The notes: generated from the sequence alone by a model not told the origin. A stretch of 64,000 nucleotides of DNA from Halomonas sp. NO4 (GCF_010994375.1 NZ_WHMA01000011.1:33469-97468); one strand, 5' to 3'; shown: positions 1 to 8,549, numbered from the stretch's first letter. Numbers and translations are program-made.

Positions 1-555
1 GCCCAGGGCCAGGATTGCCGCGCCGCCAACCAACGCCAGAGCGGAAGCGCCGAGCAGTGGCCACTCCCACGGCATGCCCAGAGTGGTGCCGCGTAGCAAG
101 TGGGGCAGGGCGGTACCCAGGGTCAGCATGCCGACGAGCCAGGCGAGCGCGGCGCCGGAGTGCCTGGGGGTCCAGCCGATGACGAGCTTCATGCCCAGCG
201 GGTATATGCCGGCGAGACACAACCCGGTCAGAAAACGCAGCGACAGCGCCAGGGGGAACTGTGCGGCCACCAGCACGAACCCGGCATTGGTGAGGGCCCC
301 GGCCAGGCAGGCGATGGCGAAGATGCGGCTGGCGCGGAAGCGGTCGGCCAGGCCGGTGGTGGCGATGGTTAAGGTGCCGAGAATGAAGCCCGCTTGCACA
401 CTGAGCGTGAGGCGGCCGAGATCTGCCTCGGAAAAGCCCAGGTCGCGCGACAGCGCCAGACCCACGCCGTTGACGGAGAACCACAGCGAGGTTCCGCAAA
501 GTTGGGCGAGCACGATGACGGCAAGCGGGTGGCGTTGCCAGAGGGTGTTGTTCAT
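1..555 (-). CDS. MFS transporter, C-terminus outside window
   Basis: The reverse strand reads MNNTLWQRHPLAVIVLAQLC and continues as about six hydrophobic segments to the window edge, so only about the first 185 residues are present. The GLADRF-type loop after the second or third helix is typical of 12-TM major facilitator proteins. A purine-rich site (GGAGAGG) lies upstream of the ATG at 555. It starts about 53 bp after the ACR3-type pump gene on the same strand, so the two may be cotranscribed and this protein may be an arsenic-linked or general efflux carrier. It lacks the look of ArsJ. The substrate is not predictable from sequence. Confidence 0.75.
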   Translation of the reverse strand, partial: MNNTLWQRHPLAVIVLAQLCGTSLWFSVNGVGLALSRDLGFSEADLGRLTLSVQAGFILGTLTIATTGLADRFRASRIFAIACLAGALTNAGFVLVAAQFPLALSLRFLTGLCLAGIYPLGMKLVIGWTPRHSGAALAWLVGMLTLGTALPHLLRGTTLGMPWEWPLLGASALALVGGAAILALG

Positions 556-608
556 CGCGTCATCCTCTCCCCGCGAGCCCGGCGAGGCAAGCGCCACCCT
601 GGCAGGCG

Positions 609-1691
609 TCAGCCGGCCGGGGCGGCTCCAGGAAAGTGCTCCCGGGTGCTGTTGGCGATGCGCACCAGGGCGAGCATCAGCGGTACCTCCACCAGCACGC
701 CCACCACGGTGGCCAGCGCCGCACCGGACTGCAGCCCGAACAGGGCGATGGCGGCGGCCACGGCCAGCTCGAAGAAGTTGCTGGCGCCGATCATGGCGCC
801 GGGGGCAGCGACGTTGTGGGGCACCTTCCACGCCTTGGCCCAGCCGTAGGCGATGAAGAAGATCAAAAAGGTCTGAATGATCAGCGGGATGGCGATCAGC
901 ACGATGTGCAGTGGCGCCTCGAGGATCACCTCGCCCTGGAAGGCGAACAGCAGCACCAGCGTCACGATCAACCCAATCGGAGTCACCGGGCCAATACGCT
1001 TCATAAAGACGTCGTCGTACCACTCGATGCCGCGGCGGGCGATCAGCGTCCGTCGGGTCAGGTAGCCGGCCGTGAGCGGGATGACGATGTAGAGCACTAC
1101 CGACAGCGCCACCGTGTCCCAGGGCACCTGGATGTTGGAGACGCCGAGCAGGAAGACCACGATGGGCGCGAAGGCGAACAGCATGATCAGGTCGTTGAGC
1201 GAGACCTGCACCAGGGTGTAGGCGGCGTCGCCGCGGGTCAGGGTGCTCCACACGAAGACCATGGCGGTGCAGGGCGCCGCGCCGAGCAGGATGGCGCCGG
1301 CGAGATACTGGCTGGCCAGCGGCTCCGGAATGAAGGGCCGGAACACCACCATCAGGAAGAACCAGGCGATGGCGAACATGGTGAAGGGCTTGATCAGCCA
1401 GTTCACCGTGGTGGTGATGACCAATCCCTTGGGCTGGCGGCGCACACCGAGCACGGCGGAGAAGTCGATCTGCGCCATCATCGGGAAGATCATCGCCCAG
1501 ATCAGGATGGCTACCGGGATCGACACCTGAGCGTACTCGAAGCGCGACAGGGTCTCGGGAATCATCGGTGCAAACTGGCCCAGCAGCACCCCGGCGACGA
1601 TGGCCAGGGCCACCCACAGGGAGAGAAAGCGTTCGAAGAGGCCCATGCCATCGACGGTGCTGGGGGCCTGCGTGTCCTGGTGTGCGGTCAT
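609..1691 (-). CDS. acr3: ACR3-family arsenite efflux permease
   Basis: About ten hydrophobic segments and the family signatures [13 protein letters not shown] (with the conserved cysteine) and SLNDLIML identify the bile/arsenite/riboflavin (BART) superfamily, ACR3 branch, which exports arsenite across the inner membrane. The 360-residue length fits. An in-frame ATG lies 15 nt upstream (1706), but AAGGAG sits 6 nt before the ATG at 1691, so that start is preferred. No arsR, arsC or arsH is next to it in the window. The promoter region is the AT-rich stretch around 1717-1745. Confidence 0.88.
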   Translation of the reverse strand: MTAHQDTQAPSTVDGMGLFERFLSLWVALAIVAGVLLGQFAPMIPETLSRFEYAQVSIPVAILIWAMIFPMMAQIDFSAVLGVRRQPKGLVITTTVNWLIKPFTMFAIAWFFLMVVFRPFIPEPLASQYLAGAILLGAAPCTAMVFVWSTLTRGDAAYTLVQVSLNDLIMLFAFAPIVVFLLGVSNIQVPWDTVALSVVLYIVIPLTAGYLTRRTLIARRGIEWYDDVFMKRIGPVTPIGLIVTLVLLFAFQGEVILEAPLHIVLIAIPLIIQTFLIFFIAYGWAKAWKVPHNVAAPGAMIGASNFFELAVAAAIALFGLQSGAALATVVGVLVEVPLMLALVRIANSTREHFPGAAPAG

Positions 1692-1716
1692 GCACGACTC
1701 CTTCATGGGAAAGTCG

Positions 1717-1745
1717 AATATATATGGAGATACGTATATGATACG
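1717..1745 (-). promoter_or_regulatory. AT-rich promoter/operator candidate before acr3
   Basis: A 29-bp AT-rich island, containing the perfect palindrome ATACGTAT and two TATAT runs, lies directly upstream of acr3 in otherwise about 65% GC DNA. Sites of ArsR/SmtB repressors are usually AT-rich imperfect palindromes at this position, so it may be both the promoter and a metalloid-responsive operator. This is inference from position and composition. Confidence 0.35.
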
Positions 1746-1765
1746 GCGAATGGGATGAAGTGACT

Positions 1766-1791
1766 ACTGTTGGCGAGGACTGTTGGCGAGG
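1766..1791. repeat. Two tandem copies of a 13-bp unit
   Basis: ACTGTTGGCGAGG occurs twice with no gap in the untranslated stretch between acr3 and the fluoride-channel leader. Two copies only; probably slippage, with no function evident. Confidence 0.6.
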
Positions 1792-1890
1792 AAAGGGCGC
1801 AGCCGTGGGGCATTCGCTCGGCCGGTGGCGATGGCGGTTTCCCTGCCGCCCGACTTGAAGCGCAAGCGGCCAGGGCGTCAAACTGCGTTG

Positions 1891-1964
1891 CATCAGGCGA
1901 TGGCATTCCTCCCGGCCCGACGCCGAACCCTTGCGCTCGTGATCGATACTGCCTGTACAGCGTG
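1891..1964 (+). promoter_or_regulatory. Candidate fluoride riboswitch (crcB motif)
   Basis: GGCGATGGCATTCCTCC at 1896-1912 matches the conserved 5' half of the crcB RNA motif (GGnGAUGGCAUUCCnCC in Bacillus-type members). The 3' half, TGATCGATACTGCCTGTACAG, resembles the conserved CUGAUGAUGCCUACAG with small insertions, and GGCA in the 5' loop can pair with TGCC at 1950-1953. A GAGGT/GCCTC hairpin followed by TCTTT at 1980-1993 could be the expression platform. It sits about 75 nt before a fluoride channel gene, the expected partner. One mismatch in stem 1 and the irregular 3' half lower confidence. Confidence 0.6.
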
Positions 1965-2039
1965 CTTGGGGTGCGTGCCGAGGTGCGCGCCTCTCTTTAC
2001 GTCAAGTTCGTTGCACCACACGACAGAAGGATGATGTCC

Positions 2040-2438
2040 ATGTGGCTATCGATGCTGGCTATCAGTGCGGGTGCCGTGCTCGGTGCGAACCTGCGCTGGG
2101 GGCTCGGCGTGTGGCTGAATGCGCTCTTTCCGGCCATTCCACCGGGAACCCTCATCGCCAACCTGCTCGGCGGCTGGGCGATCGGCGTGGCTATCGCCCT
2201 GTTCGCCCACCTGCCGCAGATAGCGCCGGAATGGCGCCTGTTCCTGATCACCGGGTTTCTGGGGGCGCTGACGACCTTTTCCGCCTTCTCCGCGGAAATC
2301 TTCACCCAGATCCAGGCCGAGAGATGGGGCATGGCACTGCTGGGGGTCGTCGTCCATGTGGGCGGCTCGCTGATGATGACGGGGTTGGGTATCGCGACCT
2401 TTGCGGCGATGAGAGCCTTGATAGGAGCGAGCCGATGA
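2040..2438 (+). CDS. crcB: Fluoride channel FluC/CrcB
   Basis: A 132-residue, four-helix membrane protein. NLLGGWAIG and [12 protein letters not shown] are the signature motifs of dual-topology Fluc channels, which form dimers and let fluoride leave the cytoplasm. ATG codons at 2031, 2034 and 2040 are all in frame; AGAAGG at 2025-2030 is best spaced for 2040, and the resulting [20 protein letters not shown] matches the family N-terminus. The candidate fluoride riboswitch upstream supports fluoride-induced expression. The frame stays open into the following gene after the stop. Confidence 0.9.
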   Translation: MWLSMLAISAGAVLGANLRWGLGVWLNALFPAIPPGTLIANLLGGWAIGVAIALFAHLPQIAPEWRLFLITGFLGALTTFSAFSAEIFTQIQAERWGMALLGVVVHVGGSLMMTGLGIATFAAMRALIGASR

Positions 2439-2525
2439 GAACGCTGCAGGACAGATGGGCCGCGGCCTGCATGGCACCGTCGTCTCGCGGTCATCGAGAG
2501 CCCGCCTTACCGGGAAGACCTCGCC

Positions 2526-3146
2526 TTGTCACACGCTGATCCCTTGCGCCTCGAGCGCCTGGCCATCGGCGAGTTGGCCGAGGTCGACCTGACCCTCGCA
2601 CCCGGCGAGATCCTCTGCCTCTCCGGGGCGAGCGGTTCCGGCAAGAGCCGGCTGTTGCGCGCCATCGCCGACCTGGAGCCGCACGACGGCGAGGCGTGGC
2701 TGGGCGACCGGGCCCAGTCGGCCATCCCCGGCCATGCCTGGCGCCGGGCGGTGATGCTGGTGCCCGCGGAGAGCCACTGGTGGGCCGAGCGCGTGGGCGA
2801 ACACTTCCACGACCCCGAGGAGGCGGACTTGCAGGCTCTGGGCTTCGAGCGCGACGTGCTTGACTGGTCGGTCGCGCGGCTCTCCTCCGGCGAGAAGCAG
2901 CGCCTGGCGCTGCTGCGGGCCGTCAGCCGTGAACCGGCCGCGCTGCTGCTCGACGAGCCCACCGCCAACCTTGATGACGCCACGGCGCACCAGGTCGAGG
3001 CGTGGCTGGTCGCGCGGATCCGCGAGCACGGTCTGCCGGTCGTGTGGGTCGCCCACGACATCGCGCAGATCCGCCGCGTGGCGGATCGCCACTGCCGCAT
3101 CAAGGGAGGGACGCTGGAAACCGAGAAGGAGGGCGCATGGACGTGA
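2526..3146 (+). CDS. fetA: FetA-like ABC transporter ATPase
   Basis: A compact 206-residue ABC ATPase: Walker A GASGSGKS near residue 34, signature LSSGEKQ, Walker B LLLDEP followed by TANLD, and the H-loop AHD. It is paired with a FetB-type membrane subunit whose gene overlaps its end by 10 nt; such pairs are linked in E. coli to iron export and oxidative-stress resistance. No ATG precedes the conserved start, so TTG at 2526 is chosen, with GGGAAG about 8 nt upstream. The substrate here is inferred from the E. coli pair. Confidence 0.8.
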   Translation: MSHADPLRLERLAIGELAEVDLTLAPGEILCLSGASGSGKSRLLRAIADLEPHDGEAWLGDRAQSAIPGHAWRRAVMLVPAESHWWAERVGEHFHDPEEADLQALGFERDVLDWSVARLSSGEKQRLALLRAVSREPAALLLDEPTANLDDATAHQVEAWLVARIREHGLPVVWVAHDIAQIRRVADRHCRIKGGTLETEKEGAWT

Positions 3147-3937
3147 TCGCGCTCTCCTGGTGGCAGCTGGCTGCGGCCGCCTTGCTGGTGATCGCCCTGG
3201 CTGGCTGCACGGCCTGGGCGCGGCTGGGCATGAGCCAGAACTTGCTGGTCGCCGCGGCGCGCACCGTGATCCAGCTGGCGCTGGTGGGCCTGGTGCTCGA
3301 GGCGCTGTTCGCGGCGGCGGAACTCTACTGGGTGGCGCTCATGGCCTTCGCCATGCTGTTGATCGCCGGGCGCGAGGTGATGGCGCGCCAGAAGCGCCGC
3401 CTGCTGGGCGGCTGGGCCTTCGGCATCGGCACCCTGTCGATGTTTCTGTCGTCGTTCACCGTGGCGGTGCTCACGCTCACCCTGATCATCGGTCCCGAGC
3501 CCTGGTATCGCCCCCAGTACGCCATTCCGCTGCTGGGCATGATGCTCGGCAACACCATGACCGGCGTGGCCCTGGCGCTGGATCGCCTCACCGATACCGC
3601 CTGGCGGCAGCGCGGGGTGATCGAGAACCGCCTGATGCTGGGTCAGCGCTGGCAGGAGGCGATCGGCGACATCCGCCGCGAGGCGATGCGTAGCGGTCTG
3701 ATGCCGGTGATCAACGCCATGGCCGCCGCCGGGGTGGTGAGCCTGCCGGGCATGATGACAGGCCAGATACTCGCCGGCAGCCCGCCGGCCCTGGCGGTCA
3801 AGTACCAGATACTCATCATGTTCACCATCACCCTGGGCACCGGCTTCGGCACCCTGGCGGCAGTGGCAGCGGGCAGCCGGCGGCTGTTCGATTCACGTGA
3901 GCGGCTGCGACTGGACCGTCTGTCGGCGCCTGGTTAG
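3137..3937 (+). CDS. fetB: FetB-like ABC permease (UPF0014)
   Basis: A 266-residue integral membrane protein with about seven hydrophobic segments and the family-conserved stretches RTVIQLALVG, PLLGMMLGNTMTG and SLPGMMTGQILAG. These mark the UPF0014/FetB family, the membrane partner of the ATPase encoded immediately upstream. The ATG at 3137 lies inside the end of fetA, after GGAGGGC, so the two are translationally coupled. It converges on the hydrolase gene with a 12-bp gap. Confidence 0.85.
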   Translation: MDVIALSWWQLAAAALLVIALAGCTAWARLGMSQNLLVAAARTVIQLALVGLVLEALFAAAELYWVALMAFAMLLIAGREVMARQKRRLLGGWAFGIGTLSMFLSSFTVAVLTLTLIIGPEPWYRPQYAIPLLGMMLGNTMTGVALALDRLTDTAWRQRGVIENRLMLGQRWQEAIGDIRREAMRSGLMPVINAMAAAGVVSLPGMMTGQILAGSPPALAVKYQILIMFTITLGTGFGTLAAVAAGSRRLFDSRERLRLDRLSAPG

Positions 3938-3949
3938 CGCCTTACCGTT

Positions 3950-4726
3950 TCACCCCAGGAAGTCGATGATGGCGGCAATCAGCCGCTCTGGGCTTTCGCG
4001 GTGCGGCACGTGCCCGCAGTCGGCGAGGATCCTCGCCTCGGCAGATCCCGCCGTCAGCGCGGCGATGCGCTCGGGCTGCGCGGTCGAGCCGTACTCGTCG
4101 AGCTCGCCGTGAATCGCCAGGGTCGGGCAGTGTACCTGGACAAGGGCGTCATCCAGGCGCCACTCGCGGAAGGCCTCCGAGTGCCAGTTGTCGACCCAGG
4201 AGCGCAGCACCCACTCGGCCTTGTCGCCGTGGTACTTCGCCAGCCGCGACAGGCCTCCGGGCTCGAGGAAGGCCTGCTCCGCCTCGCGGATGCCGGCCAG
4301 GGTGCGCGGCTCGGTGAAGGCCTGGGCCGCCACCGTGATCAGCGCCTCGCAAGCCTGCGGGTACCGGCCGGCCGTGACGGCGGCCATGCTGCCGCCCACG
4401 CTGTGACCCAGCAGCGCGAAGCGCTCGACGCCCAGTTGCTCGCGCACGGCGGCGAAGCCCGCCTGTGCCTCGTCGGCGATGAAGCTCTCGGGCTGCGGGC
4501 CGGGGTAGGGGGCCGACTGGCCGTAGCCGAGGCGGTCGTAGGCGATCACCTCGCGTCCGGTGGCATGCGCCAGGCGCTCGGGGAAGTCTCGCCATAGGGC
4601 GATGCAGCCCAGCGAATCGTGCAGCAGCACGATAGGAGCCGAGCCGCCGTCCGCAGCCGCTTCCGGCGACCAGCGGACGGAATGAAGGTGCCCTTCAGGG
4701 GTGTCGACCGGGTGGACCGTCGCCAT
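3950..4726 (-). CDS. Alpha/beta-fold hydrolase
   Basis: A 258-residue alpha/beta hydrolase. The nucleophile elbow is GHSVGG, an early LLHDSLG loop can form the oxyanion hole, and GELDEYG plus DCGHVPHRE supply the acid and histidine of the triad. The start codon shares one base with the thiolase stop (TGATG), so the genes are coupled. Within the acyl-CoA cluster it might act on an ester or thioester, but the substrate is unknown. Confidence 0.8.
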   Translation of the reverse strand: MATVHPVDTPEGHLHSVRWSPEAAADGGSAPIVLLHDSLGCIALWRDFPERLAHATGREVIAYDRLGYGQSAPYPGPQPESFIADEAQAGFAAVREQLGVERFALLGHSVGGSMAAVTAGRYPQACEALITVAAQAFTEPRTLAGIREAEQAFLEPGGLSRLAKYHGDKAEWVLRSWVDNWHSEAFREWRLDDALVQVHCPTLAIHGELDEYGSTAQPERIAALTAGSAEARILADCGHVPHRESPERLIAAIIDFLG

Positions 4727-5913
4727 CAGTCGACCAGTTCCACCGCCACCGCGGTGGCCTCGCCGCCGCCGATGCAGAGGCTGGCGATGCCGCGCTTGCC
4801 ACCCCGGGTGCGCAGGGCGTGGATCAGCGTGGCGATGATCCGCGAGCCGGTGGAGCCGATGGGGTGGCCCTGGGCGCAGGCGCCGCCGAAGACGTTGACC
4901 TTGTCGTGGGGCAGGCCCAGGTCGTCCATGGCCATCAGCGTGACCACGGCGAAGGCCTCGTTGATCTCGAACAGGTCGACATCGTCCACGCCCCACTCGA
5001 GTTGATTCATCAGCTTGTCGATGGCGCCCACCGGGGCGATGGTGAACTCGCTGGGGTGGCGCGAGTGGGTGCTGTGGCCCAGCATGCGCGCGAGGGGCTT
5101 GGCGCCGAGCCGGTCGGCGGCCGCCTGGCTGGCCAGGATCAGTGCCGAGGCGCCATCGGAGATGGAGCTGGCGTTGGCGGCGGTGATGGTGCCGTCCTTG
5201 GCGAAGGCCGGACGCAGGGTGCGGATCTTGTCGAGCTTGGCCTGGAAGGGCTGCTCGTCGTGCTCGACGACCGTCTCGCCCTTGCGGTCGGTGACCGTGA
5301 CCGGCGCCATCTCGGCGGCCAGGTGGCCGGCGTTGGTGGCCTCCATGGCTCGCTCCAGCGAGGCGATGGCGAAGTCGTCGAGGCGCTCGCGCGAGTAGCC
5401 GCGCTCGCTGGCTATATCCTGGGCGAACACGCCCATCAGCTTGCCGGTCTCGGCATCCTCCAGGCCGTCGAGGAACATGTGGTCCTTGAGTTCGCCATGG
5501 CCGAGGCGGTAGCCGGTCCGTGCCTTGGTCAGCACGTGGGGCGCGTTGGACATGGATTCCATGCCGCCGGCGAGCATCACCTCGCCGCTGCCGGCGCGGA
5601 TCAGGTCGTGGACCAGCATGGTGGCCTTCATGCCTGAGCCGCACAGCTTGTTGATGGTGGTGGCGCCGATGCCGTCGGGAATGCCGGCCTGGCGCATCGC
5701 CTGGCGGGCCGGGCCCTGCTTGACACCGCCGGGTAGCACGCAGCCCATGATGCCCTCGTCGATTGCATCGGGGGCGATACCGGCACGCTCGATGGCGGCA
5801 CGGATGGCGGCGGCGGCCAGCTGCGGGGCAGTGAGGCTCGACAGGCTGCCCAGCATGCCGCCCATGGGCGTGCGGGCGGCGGAGAGGAAGACGATATCGT
5901 TGGCGTGGCTCAT
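4726..5913 (-). CDS. Thiolase (acetyl-CoA C-acyltransferase)
   Basis: A 395-residue thiolase. The acylated cysteine is C91 in NKLCGSGMKA. GGACAQGHPIGSTGSR carries the second cysteine and histidine, and EINEAFA is the third family motif. It would cleave 3-ketoacyl-CoA to acetyl-CoA and a shortened acyl-CoA, or condense acetyl-CoA in reverse. AGGAG lies 6 nt before the ATG at 5913. It is divergent from the TetR gene across a 165-bp region that carries a candidate operator. Whether it is degradative or biosynthetic cannot be decided from sequence; the dehydrogenase and synthetase nearby favour degradation. Confidence 0.9.
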   Translation of the reverse strand: MSHANDIVFLSAARTPMGGMLGSLSSLTAPQLAAAAIRAAIERAGIAPDAIDEGIMGCVLPGGVKQGPARQAMRQAGIPDGIGATTINKLCGSGMKATMLVHDLIRAGSGEVMLAGGMESMSNAPHVLTKARTGYRLGHGELKDHMFLDGLEDAETGKLMGVFAQDIASERGYSRERLDDFAIASLERAMEATNAGHLAAEMAPVTVTDRKGETVVEHDEQPFQAKLDKIRTLRPAFAKDGTITAANASSISDGASALILASQAAADRLGAKPLARMLGHSTHSRHPSEFTIAPVGAIDKLMNQLEWGVDDVDLFEINEAFAVVTLMAMDDLGLPHDKVNVFGGACAQGHPIGSTGSRIIATLIHALRTRGGKRGIASLCIGGGEATAVAVELVD

Positions 5914-6056
5914 GGCGTGTCTCCTGGCTTGTGATTGTTGGCGATGTCTCGGTGGCCGTGCGAGCGGAGAGTGGCACGGCGGCTGCCCGCTGGCGCCGCT
6001 GCCGCGGAAGTCGCGTTGACCTCCCGGCGGGGCTGTGCTTTTCTCAAGATCAACCA

Positions 6057-6068
6057 AGCAAGCGCTAG
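6057..6068. promoter_or_regulatory. Candidate TetR operator, copy 1
   Basis: AGCAAGCGCTAG, close to the palindrome AGCAAGCGCTTGCT, lies 10 bp before the TetR start in the divergent thiolase/tetR region. The same 12-mer recurs inverted at 6739-6750 before the acyl-CoA synthetase gene, with further matches in the flanks (CAAC on one side, GTA-rich on the other). This is a classic arrangement for a local repressor with autoregulation. Confidence 0.55.
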
Positions 6069-6078
6069 TGTAAACCCG

Positions 6079-6684
6079 ATGAATGTCGTAAACGAGTCCC
6101 CCCGTCGCAAGGAACTGACCCGCCTGGCCGCCCAGCTCTTCGTCCAGGAGGGCTTCGACCGGACCACGGTGCGCATGCTCGCCCACGAGATGGGTATCAA
6201 GTCCGGCAGCCTGTTCCATCACTTCCGCGACAAGCAGGAAATCCTCGCGGCGGTGATCGAAGAGGGCACCCAGAACGCACTGCACATCGCCCGCCGGGCC
6301 CTCGATAGCTGTGACAGCACGCCCGAGGCACGGTTGCACGCCATGGCGCGTGCCCACCTGGAAACCCTGCTCACCGACCGCAATGCCCACGTCGTGGCTC
6401 TCTACGAGTGGCGCCGCCTCGATCCCGAGGCCCGCGACCACCTGATCCACCTGCGCGACGCCTACGAGGCGCTGTGGGAGCAGGTGATCGACGAGGCGCT
6501 CGCCGCCGGGCTGATCCACGGCGACCGCTTCCTGGTATCGCGCTTCGTCATGGGCGCGCTCAACTGGACGGTGCGCTGGTACGACCCGGCAGGACCGCGT
6601 ACGCCCGAGGAACTGGCCGGCGAGCTGATCGGCATGATCACCGCTCCGCGCGCCGTCGCCGCCACGCCCTCGACCATCGTCTAG
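6079..6684 (+). CDS. TetR-family transcriptional regulator
   Basis: A 201-residue protein with an N-terminal TetR helix-turn-helix (residues about 9-55: RKELTRLAAQLFVQEGFDRT, then GIKSGSLFHHFRDKQEIL). The C-terminal helical domain is of the type that binds acyl-CoA or other small ligands. ATG at 6079 begins the conserved domain. It sits between thiolase and acyl-CoA synthetase genes, with matching 12-bp operators at both promoters, so it probably represses this module until an acyl-CoA intermediate appears. Ligand unknown. Confidence 0.88.
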   Translation: MNVVNESPRRKELTRLAAQLFVQEGFDRTTVRMLAHEMGIKSGSLFHHFRDKQEILAAVIEEGTQNALHIARRALDSCDSTPEARLHAMARAHLETLLTDRNAHVVALYEWRRLDPEARDHLIHLRDAYEALWEQVIDEALAAGLIHGDRFLVSRFVMGALNWTVRWYDPAGPRTPEELAGELIGMITAPRAVAATPSTIV

Positions 6685-6694
6685 CCGTCTGTTC

Positions 6695-6728
6695 CCGCCT
6701 CGGGGTTGCCCCGCGGCGGCTTTGCTTC
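6695..6728 (+). terminator. Intrinsic terminator after tetR
   Basis: Stem CCGCC-T-CGGGG, loop TTG, then CCCCG-C-GGCGG with one internal mismatch, followed by a T-rich tail (CTTTGCTTCT). It lies 10 bp after the tetR stop. Confidence 0.55.
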
Positions 6729-6738
6729 TAGGTTGTAC

Positions 6739-6750
6739 CTAGCGCTTGCT
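6739..6750. promoter_or_regulatory. Candidate TetR operator, copy 2
   Basis: CTAGCGCTTGCT is the exact reverse complement of the site at 6057-6068 and lies about 100 bp before the acyl-CoA synthetase start. See the copy at 6057 for the argument. Confidence 0.55.
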
Positions 6751-6752
6751 AC

Positions 6753-6770
6753 GTTGACGTTTACGTCAAC
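6753..6770. promoter_or_regulatory. 18-bp palindrome, second operator candidate
   Basis: GTTGACGTTTACGTCAAC has perfect 8-bp arms around TT and starts 3 bp after the TetR-type site. Its form resembles operators described for MerR-family regulators of branched-chain acyl-CoA catabolism (LiuR type), recalled from memory. It would place two regulators on the acyl-CoA synthetase promoter. No MerR gene is in the window. Confidence 0.45.
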
Positions 6771-6852
6771 TGAATCTGCATCCCGTCCTCCGTGACCTTG
6801 CGTTCCCATAATCACCGCAGCCAACAATCACAACAGTACAAGAGGGCCCTCC

Positions 6853-8532
6853 ATGAGCCACGCCGCGACCCTTCCCGATTACCAGGAGTATCTCTCGCGC
6901 TTCTCCATCGATGACGTCATCGCCCGGCTCGACGACCACGGCGATGGTTGCTTCAACGCCTTCGAGTCCTGCTGCGGCCGCCACCTGCGCGCCGGTCGCG
7001 GCGAGGTGGCGGCGCTCATCCACGAAGATAGCGCCGGCAACGTCACCACGCTCAGCTATGCCGAGCTGGATGCCCGCAGTGCCAGGCTGGCCGGCTGGTT
7101 CCGCGACCGCGGCCTGGGCGCGGGCGATCGCATCGCCTGCATGCTGCCGCGCTCGCCGGAGCTGCTGGTGGCGGTGCTCGCCACCTGGCGGATCGGCGCC
7201 GTCTACCAGCCGCTGTTCACCGCCTTCGGGCCGGACGCCGTCGATTATCGCCTGGGTCGCGCCGACACCAAGCTGGTGATCACCGATCACGCCAACCGCT
7301 TCAAGTTCGACGGCCTTACCCAGTGTCCGCCGGTGCTCGCCGTGGGCAGCCCCGCCGCTGAGCACGCCAGCGACCTGGACTGGGCCGATGCCCTGGCCCA
7401 TGCGCCGATGGAGGAGGTCCCGCCGCGCCTCGCGCCCGAGGCCCCCTTCCTGCAGATGTTCACCTCGGGCACGGTGGGCAAGCCCAAGGGGGTGGCCGTG
7501 CCGCTCTCCGGGATGCCGGCCTTCGCGCTCTACATGGAGTTGGCCATCGACCTGCGCGAGACGGACCGCTTCTGGAACATGGCCGACCCGGGCTGGGCCT
7601 ACGGTCTCTACTACGCCATTGCCGGGCCGCTGCTGCTGGGCGTGACCACCCACTTCTGCGAGGCGGGGTTCAGCGCCGAAGGAGCGCTGGCCTTCATGAA
7701 GCGCCACCGCATCACCAACTTCGCCGCCGCGCCCACCGCCTACCGCCTGATGAAGGCCTCGGGGCTCTTCGACGACGCCCACGAGACCCTCGAGCTGCGG
7801 GTGGCGAGCTCCGCCGGCGAGCCGCTCAATACCGAGGTGGTGACCTGGGTGGAGCGCTCCCTGGGCTGTCCGGTGATGGACCACTACGGCCAGACCGAGA
7901 CCGGCATGACTTGCTGCAACCACCATGCCTTGGATCATCCCAAGCACGTCGGCGCCATGGGCGTGCCGATGCCCGGCTACCGCCTGGCGATCCTCGATGC
8001 CGAGCACAAGGAGTTGCCCCCGGGCGAGCCCGGCGTGCTGGCGGTGGACATCGCCAACTCCCCGGCGCACTTCTTTGCCGGCTATACCTGGCAAGAGAAG
8101 CACCCCTTCGCCGAAGGTTATTACCTGACCGGTGACGTGGTGATCCGCAACGAGGACGGCACCTTCCAGTTCGCCGGCCGCGACGACGACATCATCACCA
8201 CCGCCGGCTATCGCGTGGGGCCCACCGACGTGGAGAACAGCGTGATGACCCACCCGGCCGTGGCGGAATCCGCCGCCGTGGGCCAACCTGACGAGATCCG
8301 TGGCGAGATCATCAAGTCCTACATCGTGCTGCGCGAGGGCTTCGAGGCCAGCGACGCCCTGGCCGACGAAATCCGCCAGCTGGTGCGCGAGCGGCTCTCC
8401 ACCCACGCCTTCCCGCGGGTGATCGAGTTCGTGGAGACGCTGCCCAAGACCCCGAGCGGCAAGATTCAACGCTTCAAGCTGCGCGCGGACGCTGCTGACA
8501 AGGCGCAGGAATTGGCCGAGCCCGCGAAATGA
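6853..8532 (+). CDS. AMP-forming acyl-CoA synthetase
   Basis: A 559-residue ANL-superfamily ligase that activates a carboxylic acid with ATP and CoA. Visible motifs are the P-loop TSGTVGKPKG near residue 205, the adenine-binding YGQTETG, YYLTGD in the hinge region and the C-terminal catalytic lysine in PKTPSGKIQRF. It differs from acetyl-CoA synthetases in its shorter N-terminus and resembles medium-chain or unusual-acid ligases, so the substrate is uncertain. An SDR dehydrogenase follows 17 bp downstream, probably in the same operon; two operator candidates lie upstream. Confidence 0.85.
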   Translation: MSHAATLPDYQEYLSRFSIDDVIARLDDHGDGCFNAFESCCGRHLRAGRGEVAALIHEDSAGNVTTLSYAELDARSARLAGWFRDRGLGAGDRIACMLPRSPELLVAVLATWRIGAVYQPLFTAFGPDAVDYRLGRADTKLVITDHANRFKFDGLTQCPPVLAVGSPAAEHASDLDWADALAHAPMEEVPPRLAPEAPFLQMFTSGTVGKPKGVAVPLSGMPAFALYMELAIDLRETDRFWNMADPGWAYGLYYAIAGPLLLGVTTHFCEAGFSAEGALAFMKRHRITNFAAAPTAYRLMKASGLFDDAHETLELRVASSAGEPLNTEVVTWVERSLGCPVMDHYGQTETGMTCCNHHALDHPKHVGAMGVPMPGYRLAILDAEHKELPPGEPGVLAVDIANSPAHFFAGYTWQEKHPFAEGYYLTGDVVIRNEDGTFQFAGRDDDIITTAGYRVGPTDVENSVMTHPAVAESAAVGQPDEIRGEIIKSYIVLREGFEASDALADEIRQLVRERLSTHAFPRVIEFVETLPKTPSGKIQRFKLRADAADKAQELAEPAK

Positions 8533-8549
8533 ACTGGGAGAGACACTAG

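Noticed and set aside
1703..1906. 67-codon minus-strand frame upstream of acr3
   Set aside because: Overlaps the riboswitch and operator candidates; no recognisable domain or initiation site.
1770..2030. Upstream extension of the crcB frame
   Set aside because: Would translate the riboswitch region; FluC proteins are about 125-130 residues and the ribosome site favours 2040.
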